Assembly: GCF_001544555.2 (NCBI RefSeq)
Contig: NZ_FCOK02000042.1
Location: 1-64,000, forward strand
Length of the DNA stretch: 64,000 bases
Direction of reading: 5' to 3'
Origin: Caballeronia udeis
GTDB taxonomy: Bacteria; Pseudomonadota; Gammaproteobacteria; Burkholderiales; Burkholderiaceae
Made by a program: the position numbers and the translations under genes. Below, piece after piece: positions 34,957 through 43,962 of the stretch; the first letter of the stretch is position 1; the number at the start of each line of letters is the position of its first letter. Below the pieces are notes generated by a model. That model saw nothing but the letters and a program-made list of their open reading frames with translations, was not told the origin of the DNA and did not search any database.

Positions 34957-35310
34957 CGCCGACTCCGTGAGTGATTAAGTGAGATGTCCGACCTATGCGC
35001 CAGGTGAACGGTCGAATTCGTTTGCATTCGTCCGTGTTTGTCCGTGCATGAAAAATGTTAGGAGCGCAAAATAGCCATCACAATCGATATATCGTCATGT
35101 CTGCCATGATGAAAGCGCATGGCTCCGGTGCTTTATCGCTGGTTTTTACAGGCATCGGCATGCCGGACGTGCATGGGAAGCCGCTGGCCACGCAACGGCG
35201 GCGTCGCTTGGTAAGCGAAGCGTAATCCGCAAGACGGAGCACGCGCCGGCGGCGAATAAGCAGACGAAAAAAGCAGACGAAAAAAGCAGACGAAAAACAG
35301 GCGAAGCAGC
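34957..35310. other. Gap between gbuA and the PotD-like gene
   Basis: The 354 bases contain no supported gene. A possible second promoter for the transporter genes could lie here; AATCGATATATCG near 35081-35093 is the most AT-rich part. Near the gbuA end is a 13-bp tandem repeat (separate entry). A frame on the minus strand (35344-35078) has a low-complexity Phe/Arg-rich reading and I do not call it. Confidence 0.4.
35259..35297. repeat. 13-bp tandem repeat, three exact copies
   Basis: AGCAGACGAAAAA occurs at 35259-35271, 35272-35284 and 35285-35297, with a partial decayed copy (CAGGCGAAGCAG) after it. It sits just past the gbuA stop codon at 35311. It is probably a slippage array with variable copy number. 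Confidence 0.8.
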
Positions 35311-36282
35311 CTACGTCCGGTACTTCACCTTCGGCAGCACGCACAACATTTCATACAGCAGGTTCGCCCCGACCAGCGCGGTATTGCCGGACGGGTCGTA
35401 CGGCGGCGAAATCTCGACCAGGTCGCATCCCACGATATCCAGCCCCCGGCAGCCGCGGATGATTTCAAGCGCTTGCCAGATCGTCAGGCCGCCGATTTCC
35501 GGCGTGCCCGTGCCGGGCGCAAAGCTCGGGTCCAGACCGTCGATGTCGAAGCTCAGGTACACCGGGCCGTCACCCAGTTTCGCGCGCACCTCGTCCATGA
35601 TCGGCGCGACCGATTTGTACCAGCACTCCTCGGCCTGCACGACACGTATGCCGTGCGAGCGCGACCAGTCGAAATCCTCCGCCGTATAGCCGGTGCCTCG
35701 AAGGCCGATCTGCGCGACGCGGTTGCCGTCGATCAGACCTTCTTCTATCGCCCGCCGGAACGGCGTGCCGTGAGCGATCTTCTCGCCGAACATGGTGTCG
35801 TTCACGTCCGCATGCGCGTCGACATGAACCACGCCGACCGGACCGTATTTCTTCTTCATCGCGCGCAGGATGGGTAGCACGATCGTGTGGTCGCCGCCCA
35901 TCGTGAGCGGCACGCAGTCGGCCCCAAGGATCTCGTCATACGCTTCGGTGACGATGTCCATGCTCTTCTGCAGATTGAACGTGTTGATCGCGACGTCGCC
36001 GATGTCGGCGACCTGGATGCTGTCGAACGGCGCCGCGCGGGTCGCCATGTTGTACGGGCGCAGCAGGCACGATTCGGCCCGGATCGCGCGCGGACCGAAG
36101 CGCGCGCCCGCCCGGTTCGAGGTGCCGGTGTCGAGCGGCACGCCGACGAAACAGGCATCGAGCCCCTCGGCCGATGTCGCGCTCGGCAGGCGCATCATCG
36201 TCGCCGGCCCCGCGAAGCGCGGCATCTGGTTACCGCCGAGCGGCTGGTTGAAAGAGTTGCCGGAATGGTTATCGTGCTTCAT
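35311..36282 (-). CDS. gbuA: Guanidinobutyrase (ureohydrolase family)
   Basis: 323 residues of the arginase/agmatinase family. The metal-binding motifs are complete: GGDHTIVLPI, VVHVDAHADVNDTMFG and SFDIDGLDPSFAPGTGTPEI. The N-terminal NQPLGGNQMPRFAGPATMMR and HGTPFRRAIEEGLIDGNRV match what I recall of Pseudomonas GbuA rather than SpeB. GbuA splits 4-guanidinobutyrate into 4-aminobutyrate and urea with two Mn ions. It lies 24 bases after the aldehyde dehydrogenase gene, which would supply its substrate. Agmatinase or guanidinopropionase activity remains possible but fits the neighbours less well. Confidence 0.85.
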   Translation of the reverse strand: MKHDNHSGNSFNQPLGGNQMPRFAGPATMMRLPSATSAEGLDACFVGVPLDTGTSNRAGARFGPRAIRAESCLLRPYNMATRAAPFDSIQVADIGDVAINTFNLQKSMDIVTEAYDEILGADCVPLTMGGDHTIVLPILRAMKKKYGPVGVVHVDAHADVNDTMFGEKIAHGTPFRRAIEEGLIDGNRVAQIGLRGTGYTAEDFDWSRSHGIRVVQAEECWYKSVAPIMDEVRAKLGDGPVYLSFDIDGLDPSFAPGTGTPEIGGLTIWQALEIIRGCRGLDIVGCDLVEISPPYDPSGNTALVGANLLYEMLCVLPKVKYRT

Positions 36283-36306
36283 CGCTAATCCTTTTAAGTA
36301 GGCGGG

Positions 36307-37782
36307 CTAGCTGGCCTGACGACGCGTCAGCACCTGCTTGATTTCCTGGAAGGCGGCAAGCCCGAACGGACCCAGCTCCCGCCCGATACTGCTGCGCTTG
36401 AAGCCGCCCCACGACGTCTGCGGATAGATCAGTTGCGGCGTGTTGACCCACACCACGCCGGCCGCAAGCGCACGAGCGACCCGTTCGCCGCGAGCTTCAT
36501 CGGCGGTGACGACGCTCGCCACCAGCCCGTAGTCGCTGTCGTTGGCCATGTCGACGGCTTGCTCTTCAGTGTCGAACGCGCGCACGCACAGGACCGGGCC
36601 GAAGATCTCGTCACGCCATAAAGCGCTCATCGTCGGCACGTCGGTGAAAATCGTCGGCGCGATAAAAAAGCCCTGCTCCGGTGCACCGGCTGGGCGGCCG
36701 CCACCCGTGACGAGCCGTGCACCGTCCGCTATGCCTTGTTCAATATGGCCGCGCACGCGGTCGAATTGGGCGCGGCTCACAAGCGGCCCCATCCGCACGT
36801 CAGGCGCGAACGGGTCGCCCACGACGATCCGCTCTGCGCGCTCGACGAGCCTCGCCAGCAAGGTCGGCAAGAGTGCGCGCGCCACCAGCACGCGGCTCGT
36901 CGCCGAACACATCTGGCCGCTGTTGAAGAAACCCCCCGCTTCGACAAGGTCGATCGCCAGGTCGAGATCCGCATCGTCGAACACGATGATCGACGACTTG
37001 CCCCCGAGTTCGAGACTCACGCCCTTCAGCGTGTCAGTGGCAGTCTTCATTACCGTCTGGCCGACACTCGTGCTGCCGGTAAACGATATTTTCGCGACCC
37101 CGGGGTGGGCGACGAGCGGTGCGCCTACGTCCGCACCGGTGCCCGTCACCGCGTTGAAAACGCCCGCCGGCAAGCCGGCCGATGCGATCACCGAGGCCAG
37201 TTCGAGTTCGGGCAGCGGGGTGATTTCGGAGGGCTTGAGCACGACCGTGCAGCCTGCCGCGAGCGCCGGGGCGAGTTTCCACGCCGTGGTTACCATCGGG
37301 AAATTCCACGGCACGATGAGCGCGGCCACGCCGGCGGGTTCGCGGAGAATCCGCGCACGGTGCCCGATGCCGGGGATGCCGACTTCGGCACCGCTTATGT
37401 CGTCCAGTTGCTCGGCCATTTGAGCGTAATAGCTGAATGTCGCGATCACATCGTCGACGTCCATGTGCGCTTCCGCTTGCGGCTTGCCGTTATTAAGCGA
37501 TTGCAGCATCACGAGACGCTCGCGCCGCACGTCCACTTCTGCCGCGATCGCGCGCAGGTAGGTGGCACGCTCGGCGCCGGTCGTATGACGCCAGGTACGA
37601 AACGCGCGAGCCGCGCACGCTACCGCCCGTTCCACGTCGGGCAGGGTGCCCGCGGCCACGTTGGCCAGGCAGGTTCCGGTCGCAGGGTTAACCACGGCAA
37701 TCGTGCGGCCCAGTGCGCCGTCGACCCAGTGACCATCTATATAAAGCTGCGTCAGGAATCGAGTGTCGTTCGGCGCGCTCAT
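36307..37782 (-). CDS. Aldehyde dehydrogenase, probable 4-guanidinobutyraldehyde dehydrogenase
   Basis: 491 residues, the normal length for NAD(P)-aldehyde dehydrogenases. The cofactor region is VPWNFPMVTTAWKLAPALAA, the glycine motif FTGSTSVGQTVM, the catalytic Glu in VSLELGGKSSIIVFDD, the catalytic Cys in FFNSGQMCSATSRVLV, and EIFGPVLCVRAF near the end. Its ATG (37782) overlaps the aruI stop by four bases, so the two are translated together. Placed between a 2-ketoarginine decarboxylase and a guanidinobutyrase, its likely reaction is 4-guanidinobutyraldehyde to 4-guanidinobutyrate, as KauB does in Pseudomonas. Confidence 0.85.
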   Translation of the reverse strand: MSAPNDTRFLTQLYIDGHWVDGALGRTIAVVNPATGTCLANVAAGTLPDVERAVACAARAFRTWRHTTGAERATYLRAIAAEVDVRRERLVMLQSLNNGKPQAEAHMDVDDVIATFSYYAQMAEQLDDISGAEVGIPGIGHRARILREPAGVAALIVPWNFPMVTTAWKLAPALAAGCTVVLKPSEITPLPELELASVIASAGLPAGVFNAVTGTGADVGAPLVAHPGVAKISFTGSTSVGQTVMKTATDTLKGVSLELGGKSSIIVFDDADLDLAIDLVEAGGFFNSGQMCSATSRVLVARALLPTLLARLVERAERIVVGDPFAPDVRMGPLVSRAQFDRVRGHIEQGIADGARLVTGGGRPAGAPEQGFFIAPTIFTDVPTMSALWRDEIFGPVLCVRAFDTEEQAVDMANDSDYGLVASVVTADEARGERVARALAAGVVWVNTPQLIYPQTSWGGFKRSSIGRELGPFGLAAFQEIKQVLTRRQAS

Positions 37783-39479
37783 GCCGGGTCTCCGGGGACG
37801 TGGTCGAACCACTTCTGTTCGTCGATTTCGATCAATGTGGGCACGCGGCGCGCAGCCGCCTGCTTCAGTTCGTTGGCCAGCGCGGCAGGCGTATGGGCCG
37901 ATGCCGCGCAGCAGCCGAAGCCGCGTGCCAGCGCAAGGAAGTCAGGCGTGTAGATGTCAACGCCGATCGGCTCGATATCGCGCTCAACCATGTACTTCTT
38001 GATTTCGGCATAACCCCGGTTATTCCAGAGCAGCACGATCACCGGTACAGCAGCTTCAACAGCGCTCGCCAGTTCAGGCAGCGTGAACTGCAGGCCGCCG
38101 TCGCCGATCAGGCAGATCACGGGCCGGTTTCCCGACGCAAGCCGCGCGCCGATCGCAGCCGGCAAGCCGTAGCCCAGCGTGCCGTAGCCGGTCGAGGAGT
38201 TGAACCACGACCTGGGCGAGGACGCTTCGAAGACGAAATTACCGGCGTAGACGGGGCGCGTTGAATCACCCACGACGATCGCATCGGGGAGGGTATTCAA
38301 TACGGTGTCGAAGAGCGCGGCCTGCGAGCGGATCGGTGCGTCGTAACCGGCATTGATCGCGGCACGCACGGTACGTACGCGCGACGCGCCCCAGTCGGCC
38401 GCGCGCGGCGGCAACGGGCGTGTGGCGAGCCTTTGGTCCAGCACGGCGAGCACGAGTTTCGAGTCGGCGGCAATCGCCACATCAGGCCGGAAATTACGCA
38501 TGACCTGCTGAGCGTCGATATCGATCCTGATCAGCCTGCCGTCTATGGCAAAGCCGTTATCGAACACCACGTCGTAGTCCGTCTCGCCCAGTTCGGTGCC
38601 AACCGCAAGCACGACATCGGCCTCACGCACCAGCGCGCGCGTCGCGGCGAGCGACTGGGTCGAGCCGATCGACAACTCATGGCCGCGCGGCAACAGCCCC
38701 TTCGCGTTGATCGTAAGCGCCACCGGCGCCTGCAGGCGTTCGGCCAGCGCGCGCAATTCGGGGGCGGCCCCGGCAGCGCCGCCGCCGGCCAGGATCAGCG
38801 GGCGGCGCGCAGTGGCGAGCAAGGCGCTCGCCTCGTCGAGGGCGCGCGGCGCGCCGGCGGGCTTCGAGGGCAGCACTGCCACACCGGATGTCGTGTCCCG
38901 CGCAGGCGCGACGATCACGTCGAGCGGAATCTCGATGTGAACCGGCCGTGGCCGCGCGGTCGCGAACACTGCGAACGCGCGGGCCAGGACTTGCGGCAGT
39001 TCGTCAGCGTCGAGCAAGGTGTGGGAGAACGCGGTGAGCCCGGCGAATACGTCGCGCTGCGACGGCAGCTCGTGCAGGCGGCCAGTTCCTCCGCCCAGTT
39101 GGCGCGTGGTGTTGACGCTGGAAATCACGAGCATGGGGATCGAATCGGCGTAAGCCTGCGCCATCGCGGTCGCGATATTCGTCATGCCCGGCCCGGTGAT
39201 GATGAAGCACACACCGGGTTTTCCCGTAACCCGCGCATAGCCGTCCGCCATGAAGCCAGCGCCCTGCTCGTGGCGAGGGGTGACGTGGCGCAGCGTCGAC
39301 GTTGCCAGTCCCCGGTACAGCTCGACGGTATGGACGCCGGGGATGCCGAATACCAGTTCAACACCGTAGTGCTCGAGCAGCCTCACGAGCGCTTCGCCGC
39401 AGGTCTGTGTGGCGACTGGCCGGGGCGGGCAGTGTCCGCTCGCGTGACCGAAAAGCGAGATATTTTCAGGCGAATTCAT
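37779..39479 (-). CDS. aruI: 5-guanidino-2-oxopentanoate (2-ketoarginine) decarboxylase
   Basis: 566 residues of the thiamine-diphosphate acetolactate synthase-like family. The N-terminal domain has CGEALVRLLEHYGVELVFGI and the catalytic Glu71 in PRHEQGAGFMADGYAR. The C-terminal domain has the cofactor motif LIGDGGLQFTLPELASAV ending in LLWNNRGYAEIKKY. The ATG at 39479 follows GGAG; the open frame to 39953 is upstream non-coding sequence. Length and the start CGEALVRLLxxYGV agree with Pseudomonas AruI. The aldehyde dehydrogenase and guanidinobutyrase genes directly after it support this over plain acetolactate synthase. It is first in the operon and divergent from a LysR gene. Confidence 0.85.
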   Translation of the reverse strand: MNSPENISLFGHASGHCPPRPVATQTCGEALVRLLEHYGVELVFGIPGVHTVELYRGLATSTLRHVTPRHEQGAGFMADGYARVTGKPGVCFIITGPGMTNIATAMAQAYADSIPMLVISSVNTTRQLGGGTGRLHELPSQRDVFAGLTAFSHTLLDADELPQVLARAFAVFATARPRPVHIEIPLDVIVAPARDTTSGVAVLPSKPAGAPRALDEASALLATARRPLILAGGGAAGAAPELRALAERLQAPVALTINAKGLLPRGHELSIGSTQSLAATRALVREADVVLAVGTELGETDYDVVFDNGFAIDGRLIRIDIDAQQVMRNFRPDVAIAADSKLVLAVLDQRLATRPLPPRAADWGASRVRTVRAAINAGYDAPIRSQAALFDTVLNTLPDAIVVGDSTRPVYAGNFVFEASSPRSWFNSSTGYGTLGYGLPAAIGARLASGNRPVICLIGDGGLQFTLPELASAVEAAVPVIVLLWNNRGYAEIKKYMVERDIEPIGVDIYTPDFLALARGFGCCAASAHTPAALANELKQAAARRVPTLIEIDEQKWFDHVPGDPA

Positions 39480-39788
39480 GAGACTCCTGCGGATTGATCC
39501 GTTTGATCCGTTGCCGGTACATGCCTTTCTCCGGAGGTTGCGTGTTGATGCATTCTTGGTGCATGCCGCGTGAACGGCAATCGATGAATTTGCATGCGCG
39601 CCATGTTCCTGGCTCATGGGCTTATTCATGGGTTTATCCGGAGGAGCGGTGGTTTCGGGAGACGCGGGAAGCTGAATTCGGTGTATTTCGGTGTATATAT
39701 GGAGGCTTGAACCCGTGTATATATAAAACCCTCTGGCCGGAAAGCACCCGGCAGTCATGATTTTTTCAAATGCGCGAAGGGAACGAAA
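39480..39788. promoter_or_regulatory. aruI/LysR divergent control region with repeated GTGTAT elements
   Basis: In this 309-base gap GTGTAT occurs at 39681, 39691 and 39715; the last two extend to the exact 10-mer GTGTATATAT (39691-39700 and 39715-39724), 24 bases apart. Read on the minus strand these are ATATATACAC repeats facing aruI. The spacing of about two helical turns suits a LysR tetramer. The remainder (39480-39680) holds no gene. Confidence 0.45.
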
Positions 39789-40655
39789 ATGCGCCGCCTG
39801 CCGCCGCTGAATGCACTGCAAATCTTCGAAACGGTTGCGCGCCACCGCAGTTTCACGCGCGCCGCCGATCACCTCTGTCTGACGCAAGGCGCCGTAAGCC
39901 GCCAGATCCTGACGCTGGAGGAGTACTACGGTTTTCCGCTGTTCACGCGGCACTCGAAGGGGCTCGCGCTGACGAACGAAGGCGAGCAGCTATTGCCGAC
40001 CGTGAAGGAGAGCTTCTCGCGGATCGAGGAGATTTCGCTGCGGCTGACCCGGCAGCGTACCGACCTCGCGTTGAAGGTACCCACCTGCCTGATGCGCTGG
40101 ATCCTGCCGAAGATCATGCGCTTCCAGGCCGAGTGCCCTGAGATCCAGTTGCAGCTCACGACCACCTGGCAGCACGACGTCGATTTCCAGGTCGAGCCGT
40201 TCGACGCGGCGATCATTTATGGCTCGTCCCCGGGAGTGGACGTTCACTCGATTGCGCTCTTCGACGAGCAACTGACGCCTGTGTGCGCGCCTTCGTTGCT
40301 GGAGGAAAAACCGCTCGACAAGGTAGCCGATCTTTCCCGGCATACGCTGCTGCACCCGACCCGCGACCATCGCGACTGGAAGATGTGGCTCGTCCACGCT
40401 CAAGCGCCCGAGATCAATGCCGACCTTGGGCAGAGTTTCGAGACGCTCGACCTTGCGACAAACGCGGCGACGCAAGGTTTTGGCGTCGCGATCAGTGACT
40501 GCTCGCTCGTGAGCGAGGATGTTGCGTCAAGGCGCCTCACGATGCCGTTCGACATCGTGCTCACGACGGGCGCCCGCTATTACTTCGTCTACCCGGATTG
40601 CCTCGCGCACCAGAACAAAGTGAACCTGTTTCGCGAGTGGCTCGGGGCGAATTGA
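39789..40655 (+). CDS. LysR regulator of the GcvA type, likely controlling the aruI operon
   Basis: 288 residues. The helix-turn-helix starts RRLPPLNALQIFETVARHRS and continues SFTRAADHLCLTQGAVSRQI, a GcvA-group pattern. The sensor half includes CLMRWILPKIMRFQAECPEI and DVDFQVEPFDAAIIYG. In Pseudomonas gbuA is activated by the neighbouring LysR protein GbuR; this gene occupies the corresponding position here. The inducer is most likely 4-guanidinobutyrate or 2-ketoarginine (inference). It starts with ATG 39789 and is divergent from aruI. Confidence 0.87.
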   Translation: MRRLPPLNALQIFETVARHRSFTRAADHLCLTQGAVSRQILTLEEYYGFPLFTRHSKGLALTNEGEQLLPTVKESFSRIEEISLRLTRQRTDLALKVPTCLMRWILPKIMRFQAECPEIQLQLTTTWQHDVDFQVEPFDAAIIYGSSPGVDVHSIALFDEQLTPVCAPSLLEEKPLDKVADLSRHTLLHPTRDHRDWKMWLVHAQAPEINADLGQSFETLDLATNAATQGFGVAISDCSLVSEDVASRRLTMPFDIVLTTGARYYFVYPDCLAHQNKVNLFREWLGAN

Positions 40656-40850
40656 GAGGGCTGAGGACGCGAGGTCCCGGTTATTGGAGCGCAGGCCAGG
40701 TCAATCCGGCCGCGCGCGGACCCCGCGTAGAATATGAGCATGATGCCGCGAGAAAACATATCGTTCCCCGTCCGCCTCAAGGCGCGGAAATGGACTTTCA
40801 CCGTGGTCATCGATATATTTAACCGAATATAACGAAGCTGGGGAGATTGA

Positions 40851-41510
40851 GTGAGCACTGACACGCAGCAAGCAGTAGGCGAGAAATTCGTTCTCGAATC
40901 GATGCGTTACGCGCGCGACAAGACGTGGGAGGTCGTCGAGCAGGTGGTGGCCAGGATTCAACCCGGCATGCTCGAGTCGGAAGCGGTGACCGAGTGCAAG
41001 CAGGTCCTGCAGGAACTGGGGATGGAGCGTATCTGGCATCCCATCCTGATCCGGTTTGGAGAAAACACCTTGCGCACGTTCAAGCAACGTTCCGAAGGAG
41101 ATCCGCGGCTGAAAGACGACGACATCTTCTTTGTCGATCTTGGCGTGGTCTGGAAAGGGCATGAAGGCGACGCGGGTGCGACCTTCGTTGTCGGTGCGGA
41201 CCCGGAGATGAAGGCGTGCGCGGACGCGGCAAAGACTGTCTTCGATGAGGTCGAACATCATTGGCGAACGACGGGCGCCGGCGGCAAGGCCTTGTATGAC
41301 TATGCGGCGGAGCGTGCGTCGGCGCTTGGGTGGAAACTGAACCTCGACATCAAGGGGCATCGTGTGAGCGATTTCCCGCACGCGATCTTCAAGTCAGGCG
41401 ATCTCGGGAATTTCGAGCCGCAGCCGGAAGCCGGGCTTTGGATCCTGGAGATCCAGCTTGCTCATCCCACCAGGCCGTTCGGCTCGTTCTACGAAGACCT
41501 GCTTGCCTGA
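40851..41510 (+). CDS. M24 (creatinase/aminopeptidase) family protein
   Basis: 219 residues with the pita-bread fold only, lacking the N-terminal domain of aminopeptidase P. The metal ligands are visible: two Asp in FFVDLGVVWKGHEGDAGATF, His in IKGHRVSDFPHAIF, and Glu in LWILEIQLAHPTR and FYEDLLA. It starts with GTG (40851) after GGGGAG. M24 enzymes cleave Xaa-Pro or N-methyl-guanidino/creatine bonds. The LysR gene follows after 35 bases. The link to the neighbouring guanidino pathway is only suggestive. Confidence 0.82.
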   Translation: MSTDTQQAVGEKFVLESMRYARDKTWEVVEQVVARIQPGMLESEAVTECKQVLQELGMERIWHPILIRFGENTLRTFKQRSEGDPRLKDDDIFFVDLGVVWKGHEGDAGATFVVGADPEMKACADAAKTVFDEVEHHWRTTGAGGKALYDYAAERASALGWKLNLDIKGHRVSDFPHAIFKSGDLGNFEPQPEAGLWILEIQLAHPTRPFGSFYEDLLA

Positions 41511-41545
41511 GTCGTCTTGGCGAAGGAAAGCTCACAAGGGACGCA

Positions 41546-42493
41546 ATGTTCATTCGGCAACTCGAGTATCTCGTCACGTTGGCACGCGAAAAACATTTCG
41601 CGCGAGCGGCTGAAGCCTGTCATGTCTCCCAGCCTGCGTTGTCGTCGGCTATCCGCACGCTTGAAGCCGAACTTGGGCTGGTCATTGTCGAGCGGACGCG
41701 GCGCTTCGTGGGCTTTACGGAAGACGGTGAGCGTGTGCTTGGCTGGGCGAGGCAAACGCTCGCGTCGCTGCAGAACATGCGCCACGATGCGTCCGCTGCG
41801 CAGGTCCGCCTGATCGGGACGCTTCGCATAGGCGCAATTCCGACCATCATGCCGGTGACCACCCGCATGCTTGCACCGTGCATGCGCGAGCATCCGCATA
41901 TGCGCTATGAGGTCCGCTCGCTCAGTTCAGATGCAATCCTGCGGCAGCTGGACGAGTACGAACTGGATGTCGGCCTGACGTATCTCGACGATCAGGTGCA
42001 GGCGGGATTCAGCGTATTGCCGCTTTATTTCGAACGCTATCTGCTCTTGTCTCCCACCAGTGCTGACGACAGGTTCGACACAGGCACGGCGCAGTGGAGC
42101 GGCTTGGGTGGGTTGCCGCTGGGTCTCCTGACCGCCACCATGCAGAACCGGCAAGTGATCAACGCAGCGTTTCGACGCGAGGGCGTGCAGCCCACCGTGG
42201 TTCTCGAAACTGACTCCCTTTTATCTCTCTATGCGCACGTTCAGCATGCCGGGTTGTTCAGCGTGTTTCCGCATAGCCTGCTTAGCGTGTTGCCTGCTGG
42301 CAGCGGCGTGCGTGCGTCGCTCTTATTGCCGGAGTTGACCCGCCGCATTGGCCTTATTGCGCGCAATCGCAATGCGCTGCCGCCCCTGGTTGCCGCCATG
42401 TGGAAAGCAGCCGAGCAGCTCGATCTGCAAGGGGAGTTCGACGCATTGCTGCCCGAGGCGGCCCACGCATCGCAGGGCGCGGCGACCGTTTAA
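41546..42493 (+). CDS. LysR-family transcriptional regulator
   Basis: 315 residues. The start is MFIRQLEYLVTLAREKHFAR, then HVSQPALSSAIRTLEAELGL, a clear LysR helix-turn-helix. The sensor domain follows GTLRIGAIPTIMPVTTRMLA. The ATG at 41546 was chosen because the longer open frame runs through the M24 gene. It precedes the formate dehydrogenase gene by 201 bases in the same direction; regulators with this N-terminus are often found beside formate dehydrogenases. It may also form a transcript with the M24 gene. Confidence 0.85.
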   Translation: MFIRQLEYLVTLAREKHFARAAEACHVSQPALSSAIRTLEAELGLVIVERTRRFVGFTEDGERVLGWARQTLASLQNMRHDASAAQVRLIGTLRIGAIPTIMPVTTRMLAPCMREHPHMRYEVRSLSSDAILRQLDEYELDVGLTYLDDQVQAGFSVLPLYFERYLLLSPTSADDRFDTGTAQWSGLGGLPLGLLTATMQNRQVINAAFRREGVQPTVVLETDSLLSLYAHVQHAGLFSVFPHSLLSVLPAGSGVRASLLLPELTRRIGLIARNRNALPPLVAAMWKAAEQLDLQGEFDALLPEAAHASQGAATV

Positions 42494-42694
42494 GGCTCCA
42501 GGCCAGCAGCCTTTCGCATACGGTTGTCCGTCTTCATAAGAAGCGCTTATCACCTGATCCATCCAAACGATTGGACCCTCCGCCAGTACTTCGCGACACT
42601 GGTTTGCGTCGACGTGCCAGCCCCACGTTCCGACCAAGGCGGTGCCGGGATATCGGCGCCGGTGTTATCCAAATCAGAGTGGAGTGAGACAGTC

Positions 42695-43897
42695 ATGGCC
42701 AAGGTTTTATGCGTTTTATATGACGACCCCGTCGACGGTATGCCGAAGAAGTACGCCCGGGACGACATTCCCGCCATCACGAAGTATCACGACGGACAAA
42801 GCGCCCCGACACCGAAGGCAATCGACTTCAAGCCGGGCGAGTTGCTGGGCAGCGTATCCGGCGAACTGGGCTTGCGCAAGTTCCTCGAATCGCAGGGACA
42901 TACGCTGGTTGTGACGTCCGACAAGGACGGCCCCAACTCCACGTTCGAGCGTGAACTGGAAGACGCCGAGATCGTCATTTCGCAGCCGTTCTGGCCGGCG
43001 TACCTGACCGCCGAGCGGATTGCCCGCGCCCCAAAGCTCAAGCTCGCGCTGACAGCAGGCATTGGCTCGGATCACGTTGATTTGCAGGCGGCGATCAATC
43101 GCGGTATCACCGTAGCCGAAGTGACTTTTTGCAACAGCATCAGCGTGGCGGAGCATGTCGTCATGATGATCCTGTCGCAGGTCCGGAATTATCTGCCGTC
43201 GCATGAGTGGGTCAAGAAGGGCGGCTGGAATATCGCGGATTGCGTTTCGCGCGCATACGATCTCGAAGGGATGAACGTGGGTACCGTGGCGGCGGGGCGC
43301 ATTGGCGCGGCGGTGCTGCGCCGCCTCAAACCCTTCGACGTCAAGCTTCACTATACGGACCGGCATCGTCTGCCGGAACAGGTCGAGCGCGAGCTTGGCG
43401 CCACCTGGCATCCGACTGCTGAATCGATGGCGCGTGTCTGCGATATCGTGACGATCAACTGTCCGTTGCACCCGGAAACGGAGCATCTTTTCGACGAGAA
43501 GATGATCAGCAAAATGAAGCGCGGTGCTTACATCATCAACACCGCACGCGGGAAGATCGTGGATCGCGACGCCGTGGTGCGTGCGCTGGAATCAGGTCAA
43601 CTGGCGGGCTATGCAGGCGATGTGTGGTTCCCGCAACCGGCCCCGAGCGATCATCCGTGGCGCACCATGCCGCATCAGGGCATGACGCCGCACACGTCAG
43701 GCACCACGCTCTCCGCTCAGGCGCGTTACGCCGCTGGCACACGCGAGATTCTCGAGTGCTGGTTCGCGAAGCAACCCATTCGCGAAGAGTACCTGATCGT
43801 CGATGGCGGACGCCTCGCCGGAGTGGGCGCGCACTCATACAGCGCGGGCAATGCGACGACGGGCTCCGAAGAGGCGGCCCGCTTCAAGAAGGCATAA
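42695..43897 (+). CDS. fdh: NAD-dependent formate dehydrogenase
   Basis: 400 residues, matching the metal-free formate dehydrogenases of methylotrophs and Pseudomonas sp. 101. It oxidises formate to CO2 with NAD. Motifs: LTAGIGSDHVDLQAAINRGI, the dinucleotide site VGTVAAGRIGAAVLRRLKPF with the NAD-selecting Asp in YTDRHRLP, the catalytic Arg in IINTARGKIVDRDAVV, and the active-site His in PHTSGTTLSAQARYAAG. The ATG at 42695 follows GGAGTGAG. It is probably regulated by the LysR gene upstream. The HPP membrane protein follows by 65 bases. Confidence 0.93.
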   Translation: MAKVLCVLYDDPVDGMPKKYARDDIPAITKYHDGQSAPTPKAIDFKPGELLGSVSGELGLRKFLESQGHTLVVTSDKDGPNSTFERELEDAEIVISQPFWPAYLTAERIARAPKLKLALTAGIGSDHVDLQAAINRGITVAEVTFCNSISVAEHVVMMILSQVRNYLPSHEWVKKGGWNIADCVSRAYDLEGMNVGTVAAGRIGAAVLRRLKPFDVKLHYTDRHRLPEQVERELGATWHPTAESMARVCDIVTINCPLHPETEHLFDEKMISKMKRGAYIINTARGKIVDRDAVVRALESGQLAGYAGDVWFPQPAPSDHPWRTMPHQGMTPHTSGTTLSAQARYAAGTREILECWFAKQPIREEYLIVDGGRLAGVGAHSYSAGNATTGSEEAARFKKA

Positions 43898-43962
43898 CGC
43901 CGTGGGCACGCTGGCCCGGTTGTTGAGGGTCGGCGTGCGCATTTCCATGGGCTCTAAATAAG

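Noticed and set aside
35259-35297. Possible CRISPR array in the tandem repeat
   Set aside because: Unit of 13 bases, no spacers, no cas genes.
35078-35344. 88-codon minus-strand frame between gbuA and the PotD-like gene
   Set aside because: Overlaps the gbuA end, translates the tandem repeat into Phe/Cys-rich low complexity, no family.
39480-39953. Extra 158 codons at the front of aruI in the same open frame
   Set aside because: They cover the promoter gap and the start of the divergent LysR gene, have no thiamine-enzyme sequence, and ATG 39479 has a proper ribosome site and the normal length.
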